From Shewanella marina JCM 15074 (GTDB taxonomy: Bacteria > Pseudomonadota > Gammaproteobacteria > Enterobacterales > Shewanellaceae), in the NCBI RefSeq assembly GCF_000614975.1, contig NZ_BALM01000011.1, positions 62,001 to 126,000 on the forward strand: DNA of 64,000 bases, written 5' to 3'. Every line of letters begins with the position of its first letter. Positions within the stretch are counted from its first letter, which is position 1. Positions 39,003-49,301 of this stretch are shown here, one piece after another. The notes beneath the pieces were generated by a model. That model ran no database searches. It was not told where the DNA came from and saw only the letters and a program-made list of their open reading frames with translations. The position numbers were made by a program, and so were the translations under genes.

Positions 39003-39032
39003 AAAAAAAGAACGGACATTGCCGTTCTTATT
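39003..39032 (-). terminator. terminator after slyX
   Basis: Stem AAGAACGG / CCGTTCTT with a 6-base loop, followed on the minus strand by a run of T. Confidence 0.8.
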
Positions 39033-39054
39033 TTGTAACTAGATATTCGTGCAG

Positions 39055-39267
39055 TTAGTAATGTGGCGGCGGCGTCTCTTCTGCTTGAGTTGCCATATTA
39101 CTTGGTTCAATCGATTTTAATTTGCTGATCATGAATAAAATCTGGTGCTGTTGATCTGCAACAATACGATTCAGTTTAATCACTTCTTGGTTGAGTTCTT
39201 CAACGCTCATATCTTGGAAAGCTAATTTAGTTTCTAGCTCTTCAATACGTTCTGCTAGGGTATCCAT
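39055..39267 (-). CDS. slyX: SlyX family protein
   Basis: 70 aa from ATG 39267, which has GAGG 6 bases upstream. Short coiled-coil protein: [30 protein letters not shown], ending in a Pro-rich PPPHY tail, typical of SlyX. Function unknown. Divergent from fkpA, as slyX is beside FKBP genes in enterobacteria. Confidence 0.9.
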   Translation of the reverse strand: MDTLAERIEELETKLAFQDMSVEELNQEVIKLNRIVADQQHQILFMISKLKSIEPSNMATQAEETPPPHY

Positions 39268-39532
39268 CGCTGGCCTCAAAACTGGGCTAAGCTGAATTTG
39301 GCTTAGCTAGATGGCAATAATTGCGGATTATTATACAAGAGTAAGTGTAAATCGAAAAAATTTAATTATTTAAACTTGAAAAATGAACTTTTCAGTCGCA
39401 TTTTAGTCTCTATGAACGTTTATTCATGGTTGTCACCAATGCAATTGGAATAAGCGTGATAACTAGTATAGAGTGGACAGCTAACAAAAGTTAATTAACT
39501 GTCTGTAAGTCATGATTTAAGGGATTTTAGTA

Positions 39533-40321
39533 ATGAAATCAGTTTATAAGTATTCGTTAGTCGCGTTAGCTGTTTTTGGTTTAAGCGCATGTAATCAAGA
39601 AGAGAAGCAGCAAGTTCAAGCTGAAGATATGGCAACAGCGCCAGCACTACAACTGATCACTGATACTCAAAAAGAGTCTTACAGTGTGGGTGCTTCTATT
39701 GGCCGTTACATGGGGACTCACTTAAAAGAGCAGCAAGCGTTAGGTATTCCTGTTGATGAAACTTTAGTGATTGAAGGTTTCAAAAATGGCTTAAATGATA
39801 AAGTGACCCTAACTGAAGAAGAGATGCAAACTGTTCTTCAAGCGCTAGATAAGAAAGTTAATGATAAGCGTACTGCTGTTGCGAAAGAGTCTGCTGTTAA
39901 GAACGAAAAAGCAAGCGAAGAATATCTAGTGGCTAACGCTAAGAAAGAAGGCGTTAAAACCACTGCATCAGGTTTACAATATCAAGTACTAACTGAAGGT
40001 ACTGGTCCTAAGCCAAAAGCAACGGATACTGTAGTTGTAAACTACAAAGGTACTTTAGTTGATGGTAAGCAGTTTGATAGCTCTTATGACCGTGGCGAGC
40101 CAGCAACATTCCCATTAAACCGTGTTATTCCAGGTTGGACTGAAGGCGTTCAGTTAATGAACGTAGGTTCTAAGTACCGTTTCGTTATTCCTGCTAAATT
40201 AGCTTATGGCGATCGTGATACTGCATCAATCCCTGCTAACTCAACTCTAATTTTCGATGTTGAGCTATTAAAGATTGAACAACCTAAAGCTGCTGAAAAG
40301 CCAGCTGAAGCTAAAAAGTAA
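39533..40321 (+). CDS. fkpA: FKBP-type peptidyl-prolyl isomerase FkpA
   Basis: 262 aa envelope foldase. The signal sequence ends in LSAC, so this homologue is probably a lipoprotein, unlike soluble E. coli FkpA. The N-terminal dimerisation domain (SYSVGASIGRYMG, IEGFKNGLND) is followed by the FKBP domain (SGLQYQVLTEGTG, VVVNYKGTLVDGKQFDSSYDRGEPATFPLNRVIPGWTEG, FVIPAKLAYGDRD). Ala/Lys/Glu-rich tail. Confidence 0.93.
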   Translation: MKSVYKYSLVALAVFGLSACNQEEKQQVQAEDMATAPALQLITDTQKESYSVGASIGRYMGTHLKEQQALGIPVDETLVIEGFKNGLNDKVTLTEEEMQTVLQALDKKVNDKRTAVAKESAVKNEKASEEYLVANAKKEGVKTTASGLQYQVLTEGTGPKPKATDTVVVNYKGTLVDGKQFDSSYDRGEPATFPLNRVIPGWTEGVQLMNVGSKYRFVIPAKLAYGDRDTASIPANSTLIFDVELLKIEQPKAAEKPAEAKK

Positions 40322-40349
40322 TTTTAGCTGAGTTAAATTTAATTCATTA

Positions 40350-40377
40350 AAAAGGGCGCTGATAGCGCCCTTTTTGT
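40350..40377 (+). terminator. terminator between fkpA and ettA
   Basis: Stem AAAAAGGGCGCT / AGCGCCCTTTTT with a GAT loop; works for both convergent genes. Confidence 0.9.
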
Positions 40378-40394
40378 TGTTTCAACTTTGATGA

Positions 40395-42061
40395 TTACTT
40401 ACTCATACGCTTGTACTTTAAGCGATGTGGCTCGACAACATCTGAGCCATAAGTTTGTTTTAACCATGCTGAGTATTCAGTGTAGTTACCTTCGTAGAAG
40501 TTAACCTTACCTTCGTCACGGTAATCAAGGATATGCGTCGCGATACGGTCAAGGAACCAACGGTCGTGCGAGATACACATAACACAACCTGGGAATTCTA
40601 AAATTGCTTCTTCAAGCGCACGTAATGTTTCTACGTCTAAGTCGTTGGTTGGTTCGTCGAGTAGTAATAAGTTACCACCAGTTTGCAATAGCTTAGCTAA
40701 ATGCACACGGTTACGCTCACCACCAGATAATTGACCCATGATCTTTTGTTGATCGCCACCGCGGAAGTTGAAGCGGCCTACATAGCACGACTTGGAATTT
40801 CCATGTTGCCGATACGCATAATATCTTGGCCACCAGAGATTTCTTGCCATACGGTATTCTTATCATTGATATCATCACGGAACTGGTCAACAGAAGCTAA
40901 TTGTACTGTTTCACCCACTTCGATAGTGCCTGAATCTGGTTGCTCTGTGCCTGAAATCATTCTAAATAGGGTAGATTTACCCGCACCGTTTGCACCAATG
41001 ATACCGACAATAGCGCCTTTAGGGATGCTAAATGACAAGTCATCAATTAATACGCGGTCACCATATGACTTAGTTAAGTTGTTAACCTCAATAACTTTGT
41101 CACCTAAACGTGGTCCAGGCGGAATAAACAGTTCGTTAGTCTCGTTACGACGTTGGTAGTCAGAGGTGTTTAGCTCTTCAAAGCGAGCCATACGCGCTTT
41201 ACCTTTAGACTGACGGCCTTTGGCACCTTGGCGAACCCATTCTAGTTCTTTAGCAATGGTTTTTTGACGAGCGCTTTCAGTGGCAGATTCTTGCTGTAGA
41301 CGGGCATCTTTTTGCTCTAACCAAGATGAGTAGTTACCTTCCCATGGAATACCTTCACCACGGTCAAGTTCTAAAATCCAGCCTGCTGCGTTATCAAGGA
41401 AGTAACGGTCGTGGGTAATTGCCACCACAGTACCTGAGTACTCTTGTAAGAAATGCTCTAACCATGCCACAGATTCTGCATCTAAGTGGTTAGTTGGTTC
41501 GTCAAGTAATAGCATATCTGGCTTTTCAAGCAGTAAGCGACAGATGGCGACACGGCGGCGCTCACCACCTGATAGTACTTCAATCTTCTCATCCCAATCA
41601 GGTAGACGTAGGGCATTAGCCGCACGCTCTAAAATATGATCTAGATTGTGGGCATCTTGTGATTGAATAATGGCTTCCAATTCGCCTTGCTCTTTAGCTA
41701 AAGCATCAAAGTCAGCATCAGGTTCAGCATAAGCAGCATAAACTGCATCTAGACGCGTTAGGGCGTTTTTAGCTTCAGATACCGCTTCTTCAATTGCTTC
41801 GCGAACGGTTTTGTTTGGATCTAATTGTGGTTCCTGTGGCAGATAACCAATTTTTAGATCTTGCATTGGTCTTGCTTCACCTTCGTACTCTTGGTCTACG
41901 CCAGCCATAATACGTAGCAGTGAAGATTTACCTGAACCGTTTAGGCCTAATACACCAATTTTTGCACCGGGGAAAAAGCTTAATGAGATATTTTTTAGAA
42001 TTTGTTTCTTCGGCGGAACAATCTTTCCCACTCGAAGCATACTGTAGACGAATTGAGCCAT
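40395..42061 (-). pseudogene. ettA: energy-dependent translational throttle EttA, frameshifted
   Basis: ABC-F protein that binds the ribosomal E site and controls entry into elongation according to ATP/ADP. Two ABC domains: [35 protein letters not shown]; then [35 protein letters not shown]. The first frame (40778-42061) ends ...[11 protein letters not shown], and the second continues [13 protein letters not shown].... Adding one T (minus strand) at about 40784 joins them as ...PSRAYVGRFNF... and gives 555 aa, exactly the E. coli length. Lacking the base, the protein loses the second signature and Walker B. Probably a sequencing error. Confidence 0.92.
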
Positions 42062-42342
42062 ATTGATACTCTTTAGCCAATAAAATTAACCCAATTCTAC
42101 TGATTTAAGTTGAGATGTGAATATCTTATGTCGTTATCCATTCAAATATGTGGCATGTTTAAAATTATGCTTAAAAAATCCTGATAATTTATTTTATTAC
42201 TGTTATATCGGTAAAAGCTAAAGTAATTAACAAACATCTTAAAATTGTTGGTTTTTTTACGGTTTAGCTACTGTGATTGTTGGTCGTTGCAGAGTAGAAT
42301 GCTAAGCCAATTAACCCCTCAGAACCTGCACTGGAGTATGCA

Positions 42343-43599
42343 ATGTTGACAAAAGATATGAATATCGCTGATTTCGATCCTGAACTGTTTAAAGCTATTG
42401 AAGACGAAACTCGTCGTCAAGAAGAGCACATTGAGCTAATCGCATCAGAAAACTATACCAGTCCACGTGTACTTGAAGCACAAGGTTCACAACTGACAAA
42501 TAAGTATGCCGAGGGTTATCCGGGAAAGCGTTATTACGGTGGCTGTGAATTTGTAGATATTGCAGAGCAGCTTGCAATTGATCGTGCTAAAGAGTTGTTT
42601 GATGCAACTTACGTCAATGTGCAGCCGCACTCTGGTTCTCAAGCTAATGCCGCAGTATTTATGGCATTATTGCAAGGTGGCGATACCGTATTGGGTATGA
42701 GCCTTGCTCATGGTGGTCATTTAACTCATGGTTCTCATGTGAGTTTTTCTGGCAAGTTATACAATGCAGTACAATACGGTATTGATGAAGTAACTGGTCA
42801 AATTGACTATGCCGAGGTTGAGCGTTTAGCGCTTGAGCACAAGCCTAAAATGATCATCGCTGGTTTCAGTGCTTACTCAGGAATTATTGATTGGGCTAAG
42901 TTCCGTGAAATTGCTGATAAAGTGGGTGCTTATTTATTTGTTGATATGGCACACGTAGCAGGTCTTGTGGCTGCGGGTATCTATCCAAACCCATTACCGC
43001 ATGCGCACGTAGTGACAACCACTACTCATAAAACATTAGCAGGCCCTCGCGGTGGTTTAATTTTATCTGCATGTAATGATGAAGATATTTATAAGAAGTT
43101 AAACTCTGCGGTATTCCCAGGTGGTCAAGGTGGCCCATTAATGCACGTAATTGCTGCAAAAGCAGTTGCCTTTAAAGAAGCATTAAGCCCTGAATTTACA
43201 GTGTACCAGCAACAAGTGGTCGCTAATGCGAAAGCCATGGCGAATACCTTTATTGAGCGTGGTTACAAAGTGGTTTCTGGCGGTACTGATAACCATCTAT
43301 TCTTGTTAGATTTGATTGATAAGGATATCACTGGTAAAGATGCTGACGCAGCTTTAGGTCGTGCGAACATTACAGTGAACAAGAACTCTGTACCTAACGA
43401 TCCTCGCTCACCATTTGTGACGTCAGGTTTACGTATTGGTTCGCCAGCAATGACACGCCGTGGTTTTAAAGAAGCAGAGTCAATTGAGCTGACGCATTGG
43501 ATGTGTGATGTGTTAGACAATATCAATGATGAAGCTGTAATTGAGCAGGTCAAAGGTAAAGTGTTAGCGCTTTGCGGTAAGTTTCCTGTTTACGGTTAA
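42343..43599 (+). CDS. glyA: serine hydroxymethyltransferase GlyA
   Basis: PLP enzyme interconverting serine and glycine, charging tetrahydrofolate. 418 aa, standard length. Seen: [41 protein letters not shown], the PLP Lys in [16 protein letters not shown], and [20 protein letters not shown] lies 8 bases before the ATG. The 281-bp upstream region shows no riboswitch. Confidence 0.97.
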   Translation: MLTKDMNIADFDPELFKAIEDETRRQEEHIELIASENYTSPRVLEAQGSQLTNKYAEGYPGKRYYGGCEFVDIAEQLAIDRAKELFDATYVNVQPHSGSQANAAVFMALLQGGDTVLGMSLAHGGHLTHGSHVSFSGKLYNAVQYGIDEVTGQIDYAEVERLALEHKPKMIIAGFSAYSGIIDWAKFREIADKVGAYLFVDMAHVAGLVAAGIYPNPLPHAHVVTTTTHKTLAGPRGGLILSACNDEDIYKKLNSAVFPGGQGGPLMHVIAAKAVAFKEALSPEFTVYQQQVVANAKAMANTFIERGYKVVSGGTDNHLFLLDLIDKDITGKDADAALGRANITVNKNSVPNDPRSPFVTSGLRIGSPAMTRRGFKEAESIELTHWMCDVLDNINDEAVIEQVKGKVLALCGKFPVYG

Positions 43600-43626
43600 C
43601 CTAATCTGCTAAATAAGTTACACTGC

Positions 43627-43656
43627 AATGGCCGCTTTTTTGCGGCCATTTTATTT
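43627..43656 (+). terminator. terminator after glyA
   Basis: 9-bp stem AATGGCCGC / GCGGCCATT with a T6 loop and downstream T-rich stretch. Confidence 0.9.
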
Positions 43657-43743
43657 TTATTTTGTGATGGTAAACCATCACAAAGCAAATGTTACAATGT
43701 TATTCTGTATTTAAGTTAAAACAACGTGTTAAGCGGAGGCTAC

Positions 43744-44193
43744 ATGCACTGTCCATTTTGCAACGCAACAGATACTAAAGTGATCGATTCTCGATTAGTT
43801 GCCGATGGCTTACAAGTTCGTCGCCGTCGTGAGTGTACCGAATGCCATGAGCGTTTTACGACATTTGAAGGTGCAGAATTAGTGATGCCACGAGTGATTA
43901 AACGTGATGGTACGCGCCAGCCTTTTGATGAAGATAAATTACGTGGTGGAATGTTAAGAGCTGTAGAAAAAAGACCTGTTTCGATAGATCAAATAGAGCA
44001 ATCGTTAAGTAAAATTAAGTCGACATTACGCGCCACTGGCGAGCGTGAAATTAACTCTGAGATGATCGGCAACTTAATGATGGAACAATTGATGGGGCTT
44101 GATAAAGTCGCTTATATCCGTTTTGCTTCGGTTTATCGTGCATTTGAAGATGTGTCAGAATTCGGTGAGGCAATTGCCAGTTTACAGAAATAA
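43744..44193 (+). CDS. nrdR: transcriptional repressor NrdR
   Basis: Zinc-ribbon and ATP-cone repressor of ribonucleotide reductase genes. 149 aa from ATG 43744, which has CGGAGG 4-9 bases upstream; an in-frame GTG at 43726 is not supported. Zinc ribbon: [17 protein letters not shown] and [19 protein letters not shown]-cone: [21 protein letters not shown]. Followed by ribD, as in many gammaproteobacteria. Confidence 0.96.
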   Translation: MHCPFCNATDTKVIDSRLVADGLQVRRRRECTECHERFTTFEGAELVMPRVIKRDGTRQPFDEDKLRGGMLRAVEKRPVSIDQIEQSLSKIKSTLRATGEREINSEMIGNLMMEQLMGLDKVAYIRFASVYRAFEDVSEFGEAIASLQK

Positions 44194-44229
44194 ACTGCGC
44201 TAAATTGGCTTGGCGAAGTAAGGTTTTAT

Positions 44230-45354
44230 ATGTGGTCCAATCAAGATTACCAAATGATGGCACGCGCCATCGAGTTAGCTAAAAAAGGGCGTTATACCAC
44301 TAGACCGAATCCATGTGTAGGGTGTGTGATTACTCAACATGGTCAAGTTGTGGGTGAGGGATTCCATATCCGCGCTGGTGGTCCTCATGCTGAAGTTCAT
44401 GCGCTGGCAATGGCTGGAGAGCGTGCTCAAGGCGGTACGGCCTATGTCACGTTAGAGCCTTGTAGTCATTATGGTCGCACTCCGCCTTGTGCATTAGCCC
44501 TAATTAATGCCAAGGTTGCTCGAGTCGTTGTTGCTGTGACCGATGCTAATCCTCAAGTTTCAGGCCGTGGCATCAGTATGCTAAAAGAGGCCGGCATTGA
44601 GGTTGAAGTTGGCCTATTAGCTGATGAAGCCTATCAAGTTAATCTTGGTTTTATGAAGAAAATGGCGCAAGCCATGCCATTAGTGACGGTAAAGTTAGCC
44701 TGTAGTATTGATGGTAAAACTGCACTATCTAATGGCGTGTCAAAATGGATTACGGGGCCACAGGCTCGCCAAGATGTACAACGATTACGCGCACAACATT
44801 GTGCGGTTGTGACAGGTAGTGAAACTGTCCTCGCTGATAACCCAAGCATGAATGTGCGTTATCATGAGCTAGGTCATATTACCGAGCAGCTAAATGAAAC
44901 TGATATTATTCAACCACTACGGGTGATATTAGATAGTCGTGCTAGATTAAGCCACGAATTAGCCATTTTCCATATAGACTCCCCATTATTACTGGTTTCC
45001 CTAGTTGATTACCCTGAATCGCAACAAGCTTGTTGGGGAAGCCATGTGCGTCACATTAAATTACCTGCGCTAGACGGTAGAATTGATCTTGTTGCCTTAT
45101 TTAGTTATTTAGCAGATGAGTGTAATTCGGTATTAATTGAAGCCGGGGCCACATTAGCTGGAGCTGTTATTGAAGCTGGGCTGGCTGACCGATTAGTGAT
45201 TTATCAGGCAATGAAGTTGCTTGGCAGTCATGGCCGTAATTTAGTGCAATTTGCTGATTATCAAACGATGGAACAACTGCCACAAATGCAGTTAGTTGAG
45301 CAGCGTATGGTTGGCTTAGATAATCGTTTGACTTTTTCTTTAGGTAATAAATAG
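44230..45354 (+). CDS. ribD: bifunctional riboflavin deaminase/reductase RibD
   Basis: Deaminates and then reduces the pyrimidine intermediate of riboflavin synthesis. 374 aa. Deaminase half (1-145): GGPHAEVHAL, VTLEPCSHYGRTPPCALAL zinc site. Reductase half: VTVKLACSIDGKTAL, SKWITGPQARQDVQRLRA, VLIEAGATLAGAVIEAGL. Its stop is immediately followed by the ribE ATG. Confidence 0.96.
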   Translation: MWSNQDYQMMARAIELAKKGRYTTRPNPCVGCVITQHGQVVGEGFHIRAGGPHAEVHALAMAGERAQGGTAYVTLEPCSHYGRTPPCALALINAKVARVVVAVTDANPQVSGRGISMLKEAGIEVEVGLLADEAYQVNLGFMKKMAQAMPLVTVKLACSIDGKTALSNGVSKWITGPQARQDVQRLRAQHCAVVTGSETVLADNPSMNVRYHELGHITEQLNETDIIQPLRVILDSRARLSHELAIFHIDSPLLLVSLVDYPESQQACWGSHVRHIKLPALDGRIDLVALFSYLADECNSVLIEAGATLAGAVIEAGLADRLVIYQAMKLLGSHGRNLVQFADYQTMEQLPQMQLVEQRMVGLDNRLTFSLGNK

Positions 45355-46014
45355 ATGTTTACTGGAATTATTGAAGCAGTAGGTAAAATTGCGAATATTG
45401 AGCGCCGTGCTGATGATATCAGGTTGACGGTTAATAGCGGTAAACTTGATTTATCCGATGTAAAGCTGGGTGACAGTATCGCGACTAATGGGGTTTGTTT
45501 AACTGTGGTTAAGCAGCTACCAAATGGTTATGTTGCTGATGTGTCAGCTGAAACGGTGGCATTGACTAACTTTAATCGCTATCAAGTTGGCCAAGCGGTT
45601 AACCTTGAAAAAGCGTTAACGGCAACAACCCGCTTAGGCGGTCATATGGTCAGTGGTCACGTAGATGGTGTCGCAACCGTTGAGCGTCGAGAGCTTCGCG
45701 GTAAGGCAATTGAATTTTGGTTAGCCGCACCTGCTGAGCTTGCTCGTTACATTGCTCATAAAGGCTCCATTACCATTGATGGCGTGAGCTTAACGGTTAA
45801 CGAAGTTGACGGTCATTGTTTCCGCTTAACTATTGTACCGCATACTGCAGATGAAACGACTTTGGTGACACTGCAAGCGGGTCAGAAAGTGAATATTGAA
45901 GTTGATTTAATTGCGCGCTATTTAGAGCGTTTATTGACGGCGAATAAACAAGAACAACAGCCACAATCAAATGTGACCATGGAATTGTTAGCTCGCTCTG
46001 GTTTTCTTAAATAA
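45355..46014 (+). CDS. ribE: riboflavin synthase alpha chain RibE
   Basis: Dismutates two lumazines to riboflavin. 219 aa with the two tandem lumazine-binding repeats: MFTGIIEAVGKI, NGVCLTVV, LGGHMVSGHVDGVA; then KGSITIDGVSLTVNEV, FRLTIVPHT. The start directly abuts the ribD stop, indicating translational coupling. Confidence 0.96.
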   Translation: MFTGIIEAVGKIANIERRADDIRLTVNSGKLDLSDVKLGDSIATNGVCLTVVKQLPNGYVADVSAETVALTNFNRYQVGQAVNLEKALTATTRLGGHMVSGHVDGVATVERRELRGKAIEFWLAAPAELARYIAHKGSITIDGVSLTVNEVDGHCFRLTIVPHTADETTLVTLQAGQKVNIEVDLIARYLERLLTANKQEQQPQSNVTMELLARSGFLK

Positions 46015-46160
46015 GTAGGACATTGATACCCAAATCACTTCTTAAATAACTAATAGCTTGTTAACTGTGTTTATTGTGACTGGATTATAACAGTGCTGTT
46101 ATTAGGTTTACATGAGGTTGTTCGGGTATAAACCCTACCAAATTTCATAAAGGTTTTAAC

Positions 46161-47264
46161 ATGGCGTTGAACAGTATAGAAGAGATCATTGCCGATATTC
46201 GTCTCGGTAAAATGGTTATTTTGATGGATGACGAAGATCGTGAAAACGAAGGCGATCTGATTATGGCGGCCGAAATGGTAACGCCAGAAGCGATCAACTT
46301 TATGGCGACCAATGGTCGTGGTTTAATTTGCCAAACCATGACTAAAGAGCGTTGCCAGCAACTTAATTTACCATTAATGGTCACTAATAATAATGCTCAG
46401 TTCTCGACTAACTTTACAGTTTCTATTGAAGCTGCTGAAGGCGTGACAACTGGGATTTCTGCACATGACCGTGCGGTGACAGTTCAAGCCGCTGTTGCTA
46501 AAAATGCGGTCGCGAGTGATTTAGTGCAACCGGGTCATATTTTCCCATTAATGGCGCAAGATGGTGGCGTGTTAATTCGTGCAGGTCATACTGAAGCAGG
46601 TTGTGATTTAGCGCGTTTAGCAGGCTTTGAAGCCTCTGGTGTTATTGTTGAGATTCTTAATGATGATGGCACCATGGCGCGTCGTCCAGACTTAGAAATT
46701 TTTGCTGAAAAACATGGTCTTAAAATGGGTACCATTGCGGATTTAATTGAATACCGTAATACTCAAGAAACGACTGTGGTATTAGAAGCAAAATGCAAAT
46801 TACCAACCCGTTTTGGTGAGTTTGAGTTGGTCACTTTCCGCGACACGATTGATAACCAACTGCATTATGCCTTAGTTAAAGGTGAGGTGGCTGATAACAC
46901 TTTAGTACGTGTTCATCTGCAAAATACCTTTAATGATTTATTGTATTCAGAGCGCGACCAAGCCCGTAGCTGGCCATTAGATAAAGCAATGGCTCGTATT
47001 GGTCAAGAAGGCGGCGTGATTGTTGTACTTGCTAATAACGATCAACCTGAAGACACCTTGGCAAAAGTAAAAGCATTTGCCGCAGAAGACGCTGGTGAGC
47101 AACCGCAAGCTGCTAAGTGGATTGGTACTTCTCGCCAAGTTGGCGTGGGTTCGCAAATCCTATCACAGCTGGGTGTGACCAATATGCGCTTGTTAAGTTC
47201 ACCAAAACGCTATCATTCTCTATCAGGGTTTGGTTTGCAAGTTGTTGAATATATAGCAGAATAA
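46161..47264 (+). CDS. ribB: 3,4-dihydroxy-2-butanone 4-phosphate synthase with degenerate GTP cyclohydrolase II domain (RibBX type)
   Basis: 367 aa. The N-terminal ~200 residues are a complete DHBP synthase: [74 protein letters not shown]. The C-terminal ~160 residues follow the GTP cyclohydrolase II fold ([29 protein letters not shown]-like end), but the zinc Cys triplet (CxxGDxxxSxRCDCG region) is absent; the corresponding segment has [16 protein letters not shown]. Such fusions are known as RibBX in Proteobacteria. The upstream 146 bases show no FMN riboswitch. Confidence 0.92.
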   Translation: MALNSIEEIIADIRLGKMVILMDDEDRENEGDLIMAAEMVTPEAINFMATNGRGLICQTMTKERCQQLNLPLMVTNNNAQFSTNFTVSIEAAEGVTTGISAHDRAVTVQAAVAKNAVASDLVQPGHIFPLMAQDGGVLIRAGHTEAGCDLARLAGFEASGVIVEILNDDGTMARRPDLEIFAEKHGLKMGTIADLIEYRNTQETTVVLEAKCKLPTRFGEFELVTFRDTIDNQLHYALVKGEVADNTLVRVHLQNTFNDLLYSERDQARSWPLDKAMARIGQEGGVIVVLANNDQPEDTLAKVKAFAAEDAGEQPQAAKWIGTSRQVGVGSQILSQLGVTNMRLLSSPKRYHSLSGFGLQVVEYIAE

Positions 47265-47376
47265 ATTTTTTAATCATTTCAATTCATTTGCATAGAGCTG
47301 ATGGCGAATGGCTGTGTTATTATAGCGCCACTTTTCACCCCAGCTTGGGTGCTTTAGCAAATTATTAGGTAAGATA

Positions 47377-47853
47377 ATGAACGTAGTTCAAGGTAATATC
47401 GAAGCGAAAAATGCCAAGGTTGCGATCGTAGTATCGCGTTTCAACAGTTTTGTAGTTGAAAGCTTATTAGATGGGGCGATTGATACGCTTAAGCGTTTTG
47501 GTCAGGTTGCTGATGACAATATTACTGTTGTCCGCGTACCGGGAGCGGTTGAGTTACCATTAGCTGCACGTCGTGTTGCTGCAAGTGGTAAATTTGATGG
47601 CATTATTGCACTAGGTGCGGTAATCCGTGGTGGTACACCTCACTTCGACTTCGTTGCTGGTGAGTGTAATAAAGGTTTGGCTCAGGTTGCATTAGAATTT
47701 GATGTGCCTGTGTCATTTGGTGTGTTAACTACAGATACTATTGAACAAGCTATTGAGCGTTCTGGTACTAAAGCTGGTAACAAAGGTGGCGAAGCTGCAC
47801 TTGGTATGCTGGAAATGGTTAACGTACTTAACGAACTTGAAAAACAGCTGTAA
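47377..47853 (+). CDS. ribH: 6,7-dimethyl-8-ribityllumazine synthase RibH
   Basis: Condenses the RibB product with the RibD-derived pyrimidine to form lumazine. 158 aa. Motifs: [49 protein letters not shown] (catalytic His), [27 protein letters not shown]. The nusB gene follows after 12 bases. Confidence 0.97.
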   Translation: MNVVQGNIEAKNAKVAIVVSRFNSFVVESLLDGAIDTLKRFGQVADDNITVVRVPGAVELPLAARRVAASGKFDGIIALGAVIRGGTPHFDFVAGECNKGLAQVALEFDVPVSFGVLTTDTIEQAIERSGTKAGNKGGEAALGMLEMVNVLNELEKQL

Positions 47854-47865
47854 TTAGGAATTGAG

Positions 47866-48273
47866 ATGAAGCCTTCAGAGCGCCGTAAGGCCCGCCGCTT
47901 AGCGGTACAAGCCATTTATTCTTGGCAACTAAGCGGGAACAACATTGCTGACGTTGAACATGAGTTTTTAACTGAGCAGAGTCTAGACGGTGTTGACGTA
48001 GCTTACTTCCGTGAGCTATTTGCTGGCGCAGCAACTAAGAGCGGTCAGTTAGACGAAGCTATTGCTCCGTTTGTGGTTGAACGTCCATTTGACGAAGTTG
48101 ACCCAATTGAAAAAGCCGTTCTTCGCTTAGCAGCATACGAATTGACTTTCCGTAAAGACACTCCTTACAAAGTAGTGATTAACGAAGCTATCGAATTAGC
48201 TAAGTCATTTGGTGCTGAAGATAGCCATAAGTTTGTTAATGGTATCTTAGATAAAATGGTTGCACGTAAGTAA
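47866..48273 (+). CDS. nusB: transcription antitermination factor NusB
   Basis: Joins NusE in antitermination complexes at rRNA operons. 135 aa, all-helical. [20 protein letters not shown] (Arg-rich RNA-binding start), [37 protein letters not shown] and [10 protein letters not shown] are typical. Ends before a strong terminator. Confidence 0.97.
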   Translation: MKPSERRKARRLAVQAIYSWQLSGNNIADVEHEFLTEQSLDGVDVAYFRELFAGAATKSGQLDEAIAPFVVERPFDEVDPIEKAVLRLAAYELTFRKDTPYKVVINEAIELAKSFGAEDSHKFVNGILDKMVARK

Positions 48274-48276
48274 TTA

Positions 48277-48306
48277 AAAAAACGGTATCAATTGATACCG
48301 TTTTTT
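48277..48306 (+). terminator. terminator after nusB
   Basis: Perfect 30-bp palindrome, AAAAAACGGTATCAA / TTGATACCGTTTTTT. It separates nusB from thiL. Confidence 0.9.
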
Positions 48307-48344
48307 CTATCTCCATTCATATTTAACTCTAGTTGAGTTTTCTC

Positions 48345-49301
48345 GTGAAAGAATTTCAATTAATCGAACATTATTTCAAGAGTCATCGCCAACCACGTAA
48401 AGATGTACTGATTGGTATCGGTGATGATTGTGCTTTGGTTTACCCAAGTCCTGAGCAAGCAATTGCTATTTCATGTGATACCTTAGTTGAAGGGACTCAC
48501 TTCTTCCCTAATATTCCTGCTGCTGCACTGGGCTATAAATCATTAGCCGTCAGTTTGTCTGATTTAGCTTCTATGGGCGCACAACCTGCTTGGTTCACTT
48601 TGGCATTAACGATGCCGAAAGTTGATAGCGATTGGCTTGAAGCTTATAGCAATGGTCTATTTGAAGCCGCGGATTATTATGGTATTGCCTTGGTCGGTGG
48701 TGATACAACGCGGGGGCCATTAGCGATTACCATTACCGTTCAAGGATTAATGCCAAAAGATAAAGCATTAACACGTAGCGGTGCTAAAGTAGGTGATTGG
48801 TTGTATGTGACCGGTACCTTAGGTGATTCAGCATTGGGCTTAGATCTACTTCGTGGTAAGCAACAGGCTGCAACGAGTGATTATGATTATTTAGTCAACC
48901 GTCACTATAAGCCGACGCCAAGAGTGCTTGCTGGACATTGTTTACGTGGTCTTGCTTCAAGCTGTATTGATCTATCAGATGGATTGGTATCAGACATCAA
49001 GCATATTCTAAAAGCATCTACTGTTGGCGCAGTGGTTGATGTTGATGCGGTGCCATTATCACCTCAGCTTAGTGGGTGTGTCGATCAGCATCAGGCATTG
49101 TCTTATGCATTATCTGGTGGCGAAGATTACGAGTTAATGTTTACCGTTGCTGAAGCTAATCGAGGCCCATTAGAAAAGTCACTTATTGAAAACGGTGTAC
49201 ATTTTACTAAAATTGGTCAAATCAGTGCAGGTAATGAGCTGCAACTTCAACAACAAGGTAAAGCTTACAATGTAAGCCATTTAACCTTCGAGCATTTCTA
49301 A
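48345..49301 (+). CDS. thiL: thiamine-monophosphate kinase ThiL
   Basis: Makes thiamine pyrophosphate from thiamine monophosphate and ATP. GTG 48345 gives 318 aa beginning VKEFQLIEHYF, aligning with E. coli GEFSLIARYF; a TTG at 48333 is an alternative. Seen: GIGDDCALV, CDTLVEGTHFF, LSDLASMGAQPAW, GGDTTRGPL, TRSGAKVGDWLYVTGTLG, DLSDGL, SGGEDYEL. The stop overlaps the pgpA ATG. Confidence 0.95.
   Translation: MKEFQLIEHYFKSHRQPRKDVLIGIGDDCALVYPSPEQAIAISCDTLVEGTHFFPNIPAAALGYKSLAVSLSDLASMGAQPAWFTLALTMPKVDSDWLEAYSNGLFEAADYYGIALVGGDTTRGPLAITITVQGLMPKDKALTRSGAKVGDWLYVTGTLGDSALGLDLLRGKQQAATSDYDYLVNRHYKPTPRVLAGHCLRGLASSCIDLSDGLVSDIKHILKASTVGAVVDVDAVPLSPQLSGCVDQHQALSYALSGGEDYELMFTVAEANRGPLEKSLIENGVHFTKIGQISAGNELQLQQQGKAYNVSHLTFEHF

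Noticed and set aside
46015-46160. Possible FMN riboswitch before ribB
   Set aside because: None of the conserved FMN element segments (AGGCGG-type, GGCGGTGA-type) could be found; only a short GTGCTGTTAT hairpin-like stretch is present.
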